Shown here: positions 24,658 to 33,120 of the stretch, one piece after another
How positions within the stretch are numbered: the stretch's first letter is position 1
How the letters are laid out: every line of letters starts with the position of its first letter
DNA from: Planctomycetaceae bacterium
Lineage (GTDB): Bacteria; Planctomycetota; Planctomycetia; Planctomycetales; Planctomycetaceae
DNA: 64,000 nucleotides
Reading direction: 5' to 3'
NCBI GenBank assembly: GCA_020638955.1
Contig: JACKHO010000002.1
Span: forward strand, 124,001-188,000
Translations under genes and position numbers: made by a program
Notes under the pieces: generated by a model
Database searches by the model: none
Seen by the model: only the letters and a program-made list of their open reading frames with translations
Told to the model about the DNA's origin: nothing

Positions 24658-24754
24658 AAACAGTGGATTTGGGCACAGAACCAATCGGAAACAGGGACAA
24701 CCGCATATCTGCTGTTGTCCCTGCGTGAAAATTTCGAACTGCGTTCAGTCAAGC

Positions 24755-25252
24755 TTACTTCTTGAAGAACGGGTGCTCTGACGAGTCTTTCTTAGCGAGC
24801 ATTTCTGCAGCGCTTGGCTCGTTTTTCATGGCACGTTCAATCGAGAGCTTGGTTGCTTCGTAGTTGTACTGGTAAATCTTGGCGTCGTCGGCAGCTTCCC
24901 AGTGAATGAACACGCCGCAAACAATACAAAGTTTTTCGGCTTGATCTTGTGGGATGGTTCCTTCTTCAACGCAATTGGCGACGGCGTCGGCAACGGCGCG
25001 CTGAGCTGGGCCGAACATTTGCACAGCCTGTTTTGCACCCTTAATGGTGACCTTCGTGATCATGACCGTGGCAGGCTTAACCGCCAGGTTTGGCTCGAGG
25101 ACGGCCAACAGGTTGCTGTGACCATGCGACTGTGTCGACAGGGCATTGGCGAATGCGATACCGGCAGGTCCGCTCTTGTCCCCGATGATCAGGTCAATAT
25201 GGGCAACTTCATTTCCTTCACCACAAAGGGCTTCACCAACGTGAAATGACAT
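24755..25252 (-). CDS. fae: Formaldehyde-activating enzyme
   Basis: A 165-residue Fae protein that condenses formaldehyde with tetrahydromethanopterin to methylene-H4MPT. The N-terminus MSFHVGEALCGEGNEVAHIDL contains the catalytic His, here residue 18. The conserved segment SHGHSNLLAVLEPNLAVKP follows, then IVCGVFIHWEA. Length matches the family (about 165-175). The Shine-Dalgarno GAGGAG lies five bases before the ATG, one of the best in the window and consistent with strong expression. It is the first gene of the probable fae-mtd operon and is divergent from the export lipoprotein. Confidence 0.95.
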   Translation of the reverse strand: MSFHVGEALCGEGNEVAHIDLIIGDKSGPAGIAFANALSTQSHGHSNLLAVLEPNLAVKPATVMITKVTIKGAKQAVQMFGPAQRAVADAVANCVEEGTIPQDQAEKLCIVCGVFIHWEAADDAKIYQYNYEATKLSIERAMKNEPSAAEMLAKKDSSEHPFFKK

Positions 25253-25601
25253 CGTTTCTCCTCGGTTTTCTTTAGACTACGGATTCTCCTGCGATTCCAA
25301 ATGACAAGGAGAACACACCTGATGTAATTGGCACCGGCACCACTTCGGGACGCACTCAACGCCCAGAACCGGACTCGATTTCAGTCGTTTGATACCACTC
25401 TGGGCTGAAGAATTCCAGCGACTCGCCTTTTCGGACACCTCAAGAACCGGCAGGAAACGACAATTCCGTATTGACCACATTCCGCGATGTGGCGTACGTT
25501 CCCGCTCCCTTCAACCGGCAACGGGACAAAATGCCCCATTGCCCACCACTTTCCGTAATCCTTCCACCAGTTTTTCCGCCATATGTAACGGGTTCTCTGT
25601 G
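25253..25601. other. Divergent leader between fae and the export lipoprotein
   Basis: 349 bases that should hold both promoters. The only certain element is the fae Shine-Dalgarno at 25258-25263. The lipoprotein frame is open upstream to 25389, but no ribosome site supports the longer reading. No repeat or hairpin stands out. Confidence 0.5.
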
Positions 25602-26774
25602 ATGAAGTCCGTCCGGGACGATGCAGTGGCCATTTGTCCGCTGCCTCCCTCCGATTCACCATTGAGCTGCTGCGAGACTCCCCTTGTTCCAGGGCGAGCG
25701 CTCCGTTTGCTGCTGTTAGGTGTCTTGTTGTCGGCCATGGGATGTGCCCAGGGAAGGATGTTTACGCCGCACAATTTGCCTGCGGAATGGCATGCGCGGC
25801 GAACCTCGAACGTGAAAACCGTCGACCTGACCCGGTTGGCCAGTGCGACGGTTCCAAATGACGAAATCGCCACCGGTGATGTCATTGAAGTCGCCATCTC
25901 AGCGGGGTTGGGGACAGAAGCAACGGTCGACACATATCGCATTGGTCCGCAGGGCGCCATTGAGCTGCAGAACATTGGGCAGCTCGAAGTGGGCGGATTA
26001 AAGCTTCCCGTGGCGGAAAGTATGATCAAAACCGCCTTGGTGAATCGTGAGATTTACCGAAATCCCAACGTCGTAGTTACGATGAAAGAGCGGAAAGAAA
26101 TCGAGGTAACCGTCGTCGGCGCTGTCGAAAAGGAAGGAACCTTCCGTATGCGTTCGGGTTCGGCTGGGGTGCTGAATGCCATTGCGTACGCGGAAGGCTT
26201 CGCGGAAGACGCGGGCACCGTTGTCGAAGTGCGTTTGCCAGGCGGTCGCGAAATCGAAAGTCCGTATGACGAACCCGCCGTTGCTGACTCAATGGGAGGT
26301 AGCGACCATGCCCTGGTCGAGCATCGGGTTCCAGTCAGAACTACGGGTCCGCGCAATTTGAAAATCGACCTGGCGTCACTCAATGAAGCGGAAGTACGTG
26401 AACTCGACTTGGAAGACGGTGCCGTCGTAATGGTAGAGCGACGCGACCCGCAACCACTGCAAGTCATGGGACTCGTCCGTAAGCCAGACATCTACGAATA
26501 CCCACTCAACAAAGACCTCCACGTCCTCGATGCCATCGCCATGGCGGGTGGAGAAGCTTCCCTTGTGGCCGACAAGGTGTATGTCATCCGGCGTCGACCA
26601 AACCAACAGGAACCTGCCGTCATTAAACTGAGTATGCGGAAGGCCAAACGCAGCGGAGCAGACAACATTCTGCTGGAACCGGGCGACACGGTCAGCGTCG
26701 AACAGACACCGTCAACCATTATCCTGGAAACAATCCGAACCATTGGCTTCGGCCTGAGTGGTCGAGTGTTCTAG
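25602..26774 (+). CDS. Polysaccharide export lipoprotein (Wza-like, SLBB domains)
   Basis: A 390-residue outer-membrane polysaccharide export protein. The poly-export domain begins around EIATGDVIEVAIS and RIGPQGAIELQNIGQLEVGGL. Soluble-ligand-binding beta-grasp (SLBB) segments follow (VTVVGAVEKEGTF, and later LQVMGLVRKPDIYEYPL). A signal peptide of lipoprotein type ends at LSAMGC, with Cys48 the likely lipidated residue; the N-region is long. The ATG at 25602 keeps this signal. No Wzc kinase or capsule cluster adjoins it, so it may serve polysaccharide genes elsewhere. Confidence 0.85.
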   Translation: MKSVRDDAVAICPLPPSDSPLSCCETPLVPGRALRLLLLGVLLSAMGCAQGRMFTPHNLPAEWHARRTSNVKTVDLTRLASATVPNDEIATGDVIEVAISAGLGTEATVDTYRIGPQGAIELQNIGQLEVGGLKLPVAESMIKTALVNREIYRNPNVVVTMKERKEIEVTVVGAVEKEGTFRMRSGSAGVLNAIAYAEGFAEDAGTVVEVRLPGGREIESPYDEPAVADSMGGSDHALVEHRVPVRTTGPRNLKIDLASLNEAEVRELDLEDGAVVMVERRDPQPLQVMGLVRKPDIYEYPLNKDLHVLDAIAMAGGEASLVADKVYVIRRRPNQQEPAVIKLSMRKAKRSGADNILLEPGDTVSVEQTPSTIILETIRTIGFGLSGRVF

Positions 26775-26783
26775 GAAAGGCTG

Positions 26784-27266
26784 TTACCTCGGAATTTCGA
26801 TGAATTGGAAGTCATCGGTCTCGGTATTCAGCACTCCCACCGTGTACTTGTTGGCACGATGTAATGCGCCGGGATTAATACGCCGCGTTTCCCCTTCCGT
26901 CCACTCGTTCGCAATGTGCGAATGCCCGGAGAACAGGTAGTCCGGCTTCAAGTCGAGCAATCGCTTCACTTCGGCGTTTGAGTGGCTGTGAGTGACAGCC
27001 AGAAGTCGCCCTCCCAGTTCAACGGTACCACCATCACCCAGGCAGTTCACGCCGTACTCACGGGCGTAGTATTTCACGTCCTCAATGGGGTCACAGTTGC
27101 CAAAAACAATGTAGGCGGGCAGTACCGCGAGTTCTTGAATAATTCCCTGTGACGTCAAATCACCACAGTGAATGACTGCTTCCACACCCAGTTCCGCGAA
27201 CTTCTCCATGGCGACGCGTGTGCGAAAGTATTCGTTGTGCGTATCGGAAATAATGCCAACAAGCAT
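26784..27266 (-). CDS. YfcE/MJ0936-type metallophosphoesterase
   Basis: A 160-residue calcineurin-like phosphoesterase. All metal motifs are present: SDTH (7-10), CGDL, GNCD, the THSHS segment and SGHSH. Small members of this group hydrolyse phosphodiesters or phosphomonoesters in vitro; the physiological substrate is unknown. It is convergent with the export lipoprotein, nine bases apart. Confidence 0.92.
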   Translation of the reverse strand: MLVGIISDTHNEYFRTRVAMEKFAELGVEAVIHCGDLTSQGIIQELAVLPAYIVFGNCDPIEDVKYYAREYGVNCLGDGGTVELGGRLLAVTHSHSNAEVKRLLDLKPDYLFSGHSHIANEWTEGETRRINPGALHRANKYTVGVLNTETDDFQFIEIPR

Positions 27267-27381
27267 GGGGCGGTTCCGTCAGTTTCTGGGGCAGCGCGGG
27301 ACTTTCAGTCTTCTTCTGGCCTTTAGTGTACCTTCAGACTGAAATTCTTTCATGGCACTGAGTTGAGCAAATGCTTCCTTC

Positions 27382-27571
27382 CGGTTAGCCTGATTTTCCT
27401 ACAGTAGGCCGGACCGCAGGTCGCAACAACATTGCCGGAACTGCGCAAACGACAATCGAGTATTCCGAAGTATTTCCATTTGATGGACGAGCCTTCTGCG
27501 GCCGAAGTTCCGGCAGCACATTGGTTTGCTCCGGTCCGGCCTACATTCAGTGAAGATTACCGGTTAGCCTC
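27382..27571. repeat. MITE-like nested inverted repeat with flanking direct repeats
   Basis: Arms of about 40 bases at 27404-27443 and 27506-27546 are inverted copies with a few mismatches. The outer block is GTAGGCCGGACCG and the inner block TGCCGGAACT. The 11-base direct repeat CCGGTTAGCCT occurs at 27382-27392 and 27561-27571, on either side but not flush with the arms. It fills most of the 345-base gap 27267-27611 before the isomerase gene and encodes nothing. This is the build of a small non-autonomous element or an interspersed palindromic repeat. Confidence 0.6.
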
Positions 27572-27611
27572 GTTCGCAGTAGCGTATCGCCCTGCCAGTG
27601 GAAGATGATCC

Positions 27612-28424
27612 ATGCCATTCAAATACTCGCTCAACTCCAGCACTATTAAGCCGACTCCCATCCTGAAAAAAATCGAGGTGGCCGCCGACGCGGGGTATGG
27701 CGCCATCGAGCTTTGGCATGCAGACATCGATTTGCACTTGGAACAGGGTGGTACGCTTGAGGAAATCCGGCAGGCCGTTGATGCCGCCGGGCTCGCTGTC
27801 CCAACCACCATTATGCTCAAAGGCTGGTGCGAACCAGACGGCCCTGAACTGGTCGCCGGGATTGACGAGTGCAAACGTCGATTGGAACAGGCCGCAGCGG
27901 TCGGAGCTAAACACGCCATTGCTGGACCACCCCACGGCGCCGTTGATTTCGATTTGGCGGGGCAACGTTATGGTGAACTGGTCGATTTGGGACTCACATA
28001 CGGCGTGCGTCCCGCCATGGAATATCTCGGGTTTGTTCAGGACGTAAACACCATTTCCGACGCATTGACCATTATGCGGAATTCCGGTCACCCCGAGGCG
28101 ACCATTGTCCTTGATCCCTTCCACGATTTCCGCGGCGGAGGTGGACACGAGGCCATTCTCGAACTGCGGCCCGATCAAATCGCCATGTGTCACTTCGATG
28201 ATGCCCCCGCCTCTCCACCTGCCAATGAACAGCACGACCCTGACCGCGTCATGCCGGGTGAAGGCGTGATCCCGCTGCGTGAGTTCGTTTCGAACCTGAA
28301 TAAGATTGGATACACCGGCTGGATTTCGCTGGAACTGTTCCGCGAAGATTTATGGGAGGCCGATCCTCTGGAAGTCGCAACACTCGGATTGGCTGCCATG
28401 AAGGAAATCTGTGAACCTGGTTAG
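27612..28424 (+). CDS. Sugar phosphate isomerase/epimerase-like TIM-barrel protein
   Basis: A 270-residue member of the AP-endonuclease-2-like TIM-barrel group that includes sugar and inositol isomerases and epimerases. Strand ends carry metal-type ligands: AIELWHAD, then AMEYLGF, LDPFHDFRGGG and CHFDDAP, and finally GWISLELF. The pattern matches a divalent-metal sugar isomerase, but the substrate is not predictable. GGAAGATG lies just before the ATG. It is followed by STAS and LOG-family genes on the same strand, with no clear link. Confidence 0.85.
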   Translation: MPFKYSLNSSTIKPTPILKKIEVAADAGYGAIELWHADIDLHLEQGGTLEEIRQAVDAAGLAVPTTIMLKGWCEPDGPELVAGIDECKRRLEQAAAVGAKHAIAGPPHGAVDFDLAGQRYGELVDLGLTYGVRPAMEYLGFVQDVNTISDALTIMRNSGHPEATIVLDPFHDFRGGGGHEAILELRPDQIAMCHFDDAPASPPANEQHDPDRVMPGEGVIPLREFVSNLNKIGYTGWISLELFREDLWEADPLEVATLGLAAMKEICEPG

Positions 28425-28491
28425 AAACCAGCCTTCACAGCAGATTGATTGAACGAAGACCTGACCGCACCACTCGTCGGAATGTAAAACA

Positions 28492-28863
28492 ATGGCGCCG
28501 CTCGAAAATGAAAATGTTGTTGATCTGGAATGGCACGGTGATGCACTTGTTGTTGTCGCCCGCGGTGCCGTTGAAACTTTGAACTGGGCACTCGTCGAGG
28601 AAGCCGCCGACATTGTGCTCGACCCACTTCGCGAGACCCCCTCGCCACTGGTGGTTTTCGACATGTCCGATGTGAAGTACTTCGGCAGCGTGTTCATGGC
28701 GCTCTTGCTGAAGTGTCAGCGCATCGTGAAACCGCGTGGCGGCTTGCTGGTGTTGTGCGGTCTGAATGACCTCGCTAAGGACTTGCTCCACACAACTGCA
28801 CTGGACACACTTTGGCCCATTTATGACACTCGCGCAGAAGCACTGGAAGCCATTGGCGCATGA
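28492..28863 (+). CDS. STAS-domain protein (anti-sigma factor antagonist-like)
   Basis: A 123-residue single STAS domain, related to SpoIIAA-type anti-anti-sigma factors. The fold landmarks VVARGAVETLNWAL and PLVVFDMSDVKYFGSVFMALLLK are present. The residue usually phosphorylated sits in the D-[MS]-x-x-[VY]-x-[SFG]-S segment; here it reads YFGSVF, so Ser is at the expected position. No serine-kinase or phosphatase partner is encoded nearby, so the pathway is unknown. Confidence 0.8.
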   Translation: MAPLENENVVDLEWHGDALVVVARGAVETLNWALVEEAADIVLDPLRETPSPLVVFDMSDVKYFGSVFMALLLKCQRIVKPRGGLLVLCGLNDLAKDLLHTTALDTLWPIYDTRAEALEAIGA

Positions 28864-28891
28864 ATTCTCTTTGTGAGCAGGGAAGCTCAAC

Positions 28892-29956
28892 ATGGAACCG
28901 AATCCTTCTGACATCCCACAGCGGATTTCACCTCCAAACCTGTCCGAAGAACATCCTCTCGCCACAGAGCATGTTCCTGAAACTACGGACATTGCACGGC
29001 TTGTCGAAGAAATCAAAGAAACTGCCGACAAGTTTGCGCGCGATAATGCCAGCCGAGGTGATTTGAAAATTGTCTCCCGCGCCCTCAAGGAATTGCGGTA
29101 CGCGTTCAAAGTTTTCAAGCCGTTTCGCCGGCAACGTAAGGTGACAGTATTCGGCTCGGCCCGTACCAAAGCGGACGACCCGGCCTACGAGGCCGCGGTA
29201 AAATTCGGTCAGCGGTTTGCCGACGCCGGCTGGTATGTCGTAACGGGAGCCGGTGGCGGAATCATGGAAGCCGGCCACGTGGGGGCCGGTCGCCGCATGT
29301 CGATGGGGCTGAACATTATGCTCCCCTTCGAACAAGATTCGAATTACGTCATCAGCAAAGACGAAAAACTAGTCAACCTCAAATACTTCTTTACGCGGAA
29401 ACTGCTGTTCGTCAAAGAGGTTCACGCGGTTGCCTGCTTCCCTGGCGGATTCGGTACGCAGGACGAAGCCTTCGAAACGCTCACGCTCATTCAGACCGGC
29501 AAACGCGATTTGATGCCCGTGGTCATGGTCGATGAACCGGGCGGAACCTACTGGAGCGATTGGGAAGATTACATTTCCACCAAGCTGCTCAAAGAAGGCC
29601 TGATATCAAAATCGGACCTCAGCCTGTTCAAAGTCACTGACGATCCCGAAGTCGCGTTTCGCGAAGTCATGCAGTTCTACTGTGTCTACAACAGTATGCG
29701 GTACGTGCGTGAAAAGCTGTGCATCCGCCTCCATACTGAGCCAAGTTCGGCTTTCTTGAAATGGCTGAGCGGTGAATTCTCAGATATTCTGGAAAGCGGT
29801 ACCATTGAGAAAGCGCAAGCACACCCAATGGAGTCTGATGACGAACACCTTGCCGAGTTGCCGCGAATTGTCATGCACTTTAATCGCCGCGACCTTGGTC
29901 GACTCCGCCAGATGATTAATGTCATCAACCAGGAGTTGGCCTCGCAGTCTGATTAG
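28892..29956 (+). CDS. LOG-family (TIGR00730-like) Rossmann-fold protein
   Basis: A 354-residue protein of the lysine-decarboxylase-like/LOG group, whose characterised members are nucleoside 5'-monophosphate phosphoribohydrolases. The core is at about residues 80-260: VFGSARTK, then TGAGGGIMEAGHVGA and the catalytic FPGGFGTQDEAFE. It carries an N-terminal extension of about 75 residues and a C-terminal extension of about 90 relative to short LOG proteins. GGGAAG lies upstream of the ATG, 28 bases after the STAS gene, so the two are probably cotranscribed. Confidence 0.88.
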   Translation: MEPNPSDIPQRISPPNLSEEHPLATEHVPETTDIARLVEEIKETADKFARDNASRGDLKIVSRALKELRYAFKVFKPFRRQRKVTVFGSARTKADDPAYEAAVKFGQRFADAGWYVVTGAGGGIMEAGHVGAGRRMSMGLNIMLPFEQDSNYVISKDEKLVNLKYFFTRKLLFVKEVHAVACFPGGFGTQDEAFETLTLIQTGKRDLMPVVMVDEPGGTYWSDWEDYISTKLLKEGLISKSDLSLFKVTDDPEVAFREVMQFYCVYNSMRYVREKLCIRLHTEPSSAFLKWLSGEFSDILESGTIEKAQAHPMESDDEHLAELPRIVMHFNRRDLGRLRQMINVINQELASQSD

Positions 29957-30001
29957 TGTGTGCGACACAAACAACGACACCTGAGGAATTCGTGCAAACG
30001 A

Positions 30002-30035
30002 ACAGAGGCACCGACATGCATGTCGGTGCCTCTGT
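30002..30035. terminator. Perfect 34-base palindrome between convergent genes
   Basis: Each strand reads ACAGAGGCACCGACATG in both halves with no mismatch. It lies between the LOG-family gene (stop 29956) and the heme-protein gene (end 30071). T-tails are short on both sides (ACTTTGTT on plus), so a bidirectional terminator is likely but not certain. Confidence 0.7.
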
Positions 30036-30070
30036 CACTTTGTTACCGAGTCGCTGTTCAGCGAAATTGG

Positions 30071-30583
30071 TTATTCGATTGGAATGATGTAACTGAGAGC
30101 ACCGATGACTTCACCGGGCTTCGCTTTGGCGTAATGTGCGTGGCACATGGTGCACTTTTCGAGGACAACAGGTACCGGCGTGGCAATTCGTAGAACGCGT
30201 TTGCCGTCAATGGTCGTGACTTCTTCGTGGGTTGCCGCTCCGTTCTTGAGTGCCTTAATGGCTGCCGTTTCAAAACCAGGTTGCGGGGCGTTGGTTTCTT
30301 CGTATGGTGCGCCTGTGGCATCGAGCAGACGGGCTTCGTGGTATCCCTTCTCTTTCATCACGGCAAACAAACCCTTAAATGCAGTCGCCGCGGCGACGTC
30401 CGTTTCCTCTTTGACATAAGTTTGCGTAACAGCCACAACAGCTGTCTTGTACAGCGTGTCGAGCATTTCGGCCTGCTTCCTCGCACGCGCCAAGGCTGCA
30501 TCGGACTTAGGTTCTGCAGCAACAAGAGAGGTTGCGACCAATGTGAAAGCGAGGGCGGTGAGAAGCGTTGAGGACTTGGACAT
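30071..30583 (-). CDS. DUF3365 (Tll0287-like) periplasmic c-type heme protein
   Basis: A 170-residue exported protein. Signal peptide about 1-23 (ends SLVAA). The DUF3365 fold resembles PAS-like Tll0287, a heme-binding redox or sensing protein of unclear function. A single c-type heme motif CTMCH lies at residues 144-148, near the C-terminus. GGGAG seven bases before the ATG supports the start. It lies 60 bases downstream of an NsrR-like regulator on the same strand, suggesting control by nitric oxide or redox stress. Confidence 0.85.
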   Translation of the reverse strand: MSKSSTLLTALAFTLVATSLVAAEPKSDAALARARKQAEMLDTLYKTAVVAVTQTYVKEETDVAAATAFKGLFAVMKEKGYHEARLLDATGAPYEETNAPQPGFETAAIKALKNGAATHEEVTTIDGKRVLRIATPVPVVLEKCTMCHAHYAKAKPGEVIGALSYIIPIE

Positions 30584-30643
30584 AGACGACTCCCTGAGGA
30601 ATTGTGGTGGGATGAAGCATCGTCTCGTCAGTCCTGTCGCAAC

Positions 30644-31084
30644 CTACTCAGCGGAAAGTGAAACCAGCTCGACCAAATTGTCTCCCGCATCGATGACATC
30701 GCTCAGGAAAACCGTGTCAAGAAACTCCCACTGACGCCGTTCTGCTTCCTTCAGGACACCGCGTAAGCGACATCCCGGCTGAATTCGGCAAACGTTGTCG
30801 ACGTGTGTGCAGTCCAGCATGCCGAGGTTTCCCTCGAATCGCCGTATGACCTCACCCAGGCAAATCTTGTCAGCGGGAAGTGCAAGTTCAATTCCACCTC
30901 CCACACCCCGGATGCTCCGAATGAATCCCTCCTGAGCGAGTCGTCTCGCTGCCTTAGCCAGATGATCGCGCGAGACGTTGTGAAACGTTGCGATTTCTGG
31001 AATCTGGCAGCGACGTTCCCTGTTACAGGCGAGAAACATTAGCGTCCGCAGTGCGTAATCAGTTTGAAGCGACAAAACAGGCAA
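30644..31084 (-). CDS. Rrf2-family, NsrR-like Fe-S transcriptional regulator
   Basis: A 146-residue winged-helix regulator. SLQTDYALRTLMFLA opens the family, the recognition helix region is VSRDHLAKAARRLAQ, and GVGGGIELA is the wing. Three cysteines at 92, 99 and 105 (C-x6-C-x5-C) sit where NsrR binds its nitric-oxide-sensitive iron-sulfur cluster. NsrR is the closest relative by this segment (NVCRIQPGCRLRG). The start is TTG at 31084 with GGAG six bases upstream. It probably controls itself and the heme protein downstream. TGTCATGACA at 31182-31191 in its leader is a possible operator. Confidence 0.85.
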   Translation of the reverse strand: MPVLSLQTDYALRTLMFLACNRERRCQIPEIATFHNVSRDHLAKAARRLAQEGFIRSIRGVGGGIELALPADKICLGEVIRRFEGNLGMLDCTHVDNVCRIQPGCRLRGVLKEAERRQWEFLDTVFLSDVIDAGDNLVELVSLSAE

Positions 31085-31291
31085 AACATGCTCCGTTAAT
31101 GCTTGTTTGGGGAATCTACTGGATGGAATGTGAGGAGTCTAGTCGAAAGCGGTAGGAAACAACGGCCGAGAGCAGTCGAAATGTCATGACACGCTTTCAC
31201 TTTGGACCGGATGCTCTTACGGTTCCCCGAAAGGCCGACCGACGTTCTTAACCTTTGGAACGTGATTTGATGTCCCCAGAGACCTGCTGTC

Positions 31292-31783
31292 ATGATCCAG
31301 CATGCGATGAATGATCCTCTGCAACCTCATGAGCCGTGGATGCGGGCGGCGCTCCGCCAGGCGATTCTCGCATACGAACAAGACGAGGTTCCCGTCGGCG
31401 CTGTCATTGTGCAGAACGGTCGAATCATTGGCGAGGGATACAATCAGCGCGAAACATTGCGAGATCCCACCGCCCACGCGGAAATGATTGCCATCACTCA
31501 GGCTGCAGAAACTTTGAACTCCTGGCGACTCATCGACTGCACGCTGTACGTAACACTGGAGCCATGCCCCATGTGCGCCGGAGCAATTGTGCAGAGCCGC
31601 ATTCCATGCGTCATCTATGGAACTCCGGATCCCAAAGGCGGTGCCTGCCACACGCTCTACACAATTACCGATGACGAACGACTGAATCATCGGGCCGTCG
31701 TCATGGGTGGTGTCATGAGAGACGACTGTGCGATGTTGCTCAAACAATTCTTCGCCGAGCAGCGCGCGAAGGGGAAAAAGTAA
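31292..31783 (+). CDS. tadA: tRNA-specific adenosine deaminase
   Basis: A 163-residue zinc deaminase that converts A34 to inosine in tRNA-Arg, needed for decoding CGN codons. The zinc ligands and the catalytic Glu are in TAHAEM, followed by LEPCPMCAGAI. VPVGAVIV and the C-terminal helices agree with TadA rather than with free-base deaminases. It is divergent from the NsrR-like regulator. A small hairpin CCCGT-ttttt-ACGGG (31787-31801) follows the stop, without a convincing T-tail. Confidence 0.93.
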   Translation: MIQHAMNDPLQPHEPWMRAALRQAILAYEQDEVPVGAVIVQNGRIIGEGYNQRETLRDPTAHAEMIAITQAAETLNSWRLIDCTLYVTLEPCPMCAGAIVQSRIPCVIYGTPDPKGGACHTLYTITDDERLNHRAVVMGGVMRDDCAMLLKQFFAEQRAKGKK

Positions 31784-31953
31784 CAACCCGTTTTTTACGG
31801 GAATCTCGGCGATGTGCGTCCAACACGCATCTCGACCTATTGTCGCGAATTTGCCAGTTCTTCCAAGGTGTGCGGCGGCCCATTCGCATTAACACGCGTT
31901 CATCAAATGGCTTACGACTCAAGGTGAGATCTATTGCATCGAGCGGCTCCGGG

Positions 31954-31975
31954 AGTACAATACTGTTCTCCTGTA
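31954..31975. promoter_or_regulatory. Candidate operator upstream of recA
   Basis: The inverted repeat GTACA-N12-TGTAC lies 22 bases before the recA ATG. It does not match the Escherichia coli or Bacillus LexA boxes exactly. Its place in the recA leader makes an SOS operator possible, not shown. Confidence 0.3.
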
Positions 31976-31996
31976 CACAACCCAGAGGCGAATCTC

Positions 31997-33073
31997 ATGG
32001 CTAAAGCACGCAATTCACGTCCCGTAAAAGAAGAACGTACGAACGAATCCGATAAGCTCCTGCAGAATGCACTGGGGCAGATTTCCAAGTCGTTCGGGGA
32101 CGGTGCGATTATGCGATTGGCCGACGCGGCCTCGCAACCAATCGAGGGAATTTCAACGGGCTCGCTCTCGCTCGATTTGGCTTTGGGTGGAAGTGGCTTT
32201 CCACGCGGCCGCATTATCGAACTGTTCGGTCCGGAGTCGAGCGGTAAAACAACATTGGCTCTGCACGCCGTGGCCCATGCCCAGAAGATGGGGGGCGTGG
32301 CGGCATTCATCGACGCCGAACACGCACTCGACCCCGCCTGGGCCAAGCGTTTGGGCGTGAACCTGGAAGAGCTGCTGGTGAGCCAGCCCACCTTCGGTGA
32401 AGAAGGTTTGCAAATTGCAGAAATGCTTATCAAATCGAACGCTGTCGACATTATTGTAGTCGACTCGGTGGCCGCCCTCGTGCCTAAGGCCGAACTCGAT
32501 GGAGAAATCGGCGACAAGCACGTCGGCCTGCAGGCCCGTATGATGAGTCAGGCCATGCGTAAGCTGACGGGAGCCATAGCCAAGGCCAAGACGACTGTCA
32601 TTTTTATTAACCAGATTCGTGAGAAAATTGGTGTGATGTTCGGTAGCCCCGAAACCACCCCCGGCGGTCGTGCGCTAAAGTTCTACAGTTCCTGCCGTGT
32701 CGACGTCCGGCGCATTGCCACATTGAAGGACGGGGAAGAAGCCATTGGCATTCGCATGAAAGGCAAGGTCGTCAAAAACAAAGTGGCTCCTCCGTTCCGC
32801 GTTGCTGAGTTCGACATGCTGGGGCGCTGTGGAATTAGCCTGGCTGGTGACGTCCTCGATTTGGGCGTGGCCGCGAAGCTCGTGCAAAAAAGCGGTGCCT
32901 GGTTTAACTATGGTGAAACGCGGCTGGGACAGGGTCGCGAAAAGGCCCGCATGTTTCTCGAAGAGAACAGCGAAGTCTTGACCGAAATTCGCGACAAGGT
33001 CTTGGCGTCCAAGGGCGTTCTCGATAGCGCCATGTCATCTGATGATGCTGACAGTGGCGGCGACGACGAGTAA
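31997..33073 (+). CDS. recA: Recombinase A
   Basis: A 358-residue RecA, the ATP-dependent strand-exchange protein and SOS co-protease. Walker A is GPESSGKT at 78-85. VVDSVAALVPKAELDGE is Walker B with loop 1, and FINQIREKIGVMFGSPETTPGG is the loop 2 region. Length is typical. The start at 31997 gives a normal RecA N-terminus; the open frame upstream to 31934 overlaps the candidate operator. The acidic tail DDADSGGDDE is usual. Confidence 0.98.
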   Translation: MAKARNSRPVKEERTNESDKLLQNALGQISKSFGDGAIMRLADAASQPIEGISTGSLSLDLALGGSGFPRGRIIELFGPESSGKTTLALHAVAHAQKMGGVAAFIDAEHALDPAWAKRLGVNLEELLVSQPTFGEEGLQIAEMLIKSNAVDIIVVDSVAALVPKAELDGEIGDKHVGLQARMMSQAMRKLTGAIAKAKTTVIFINQIREKIGVMFGSPETTPGGRALKFYSSCRVDVRRIATLKDGEEAIGIRMKGKVVKNKVAPPFRVAEFDMLGRCGISLAGDVLDLGVAAKLVQKSGAWFNYGETRLGQGREKARMFLEENSEVLTEIRDKVLASKGVLDSAMSSDDADSGGDDE

Positions 33074-33120
33074 TGGATAGGACTGCCGCGTCGCTTTCGC
33101 CGGGCGTCTGATTGATGTTG

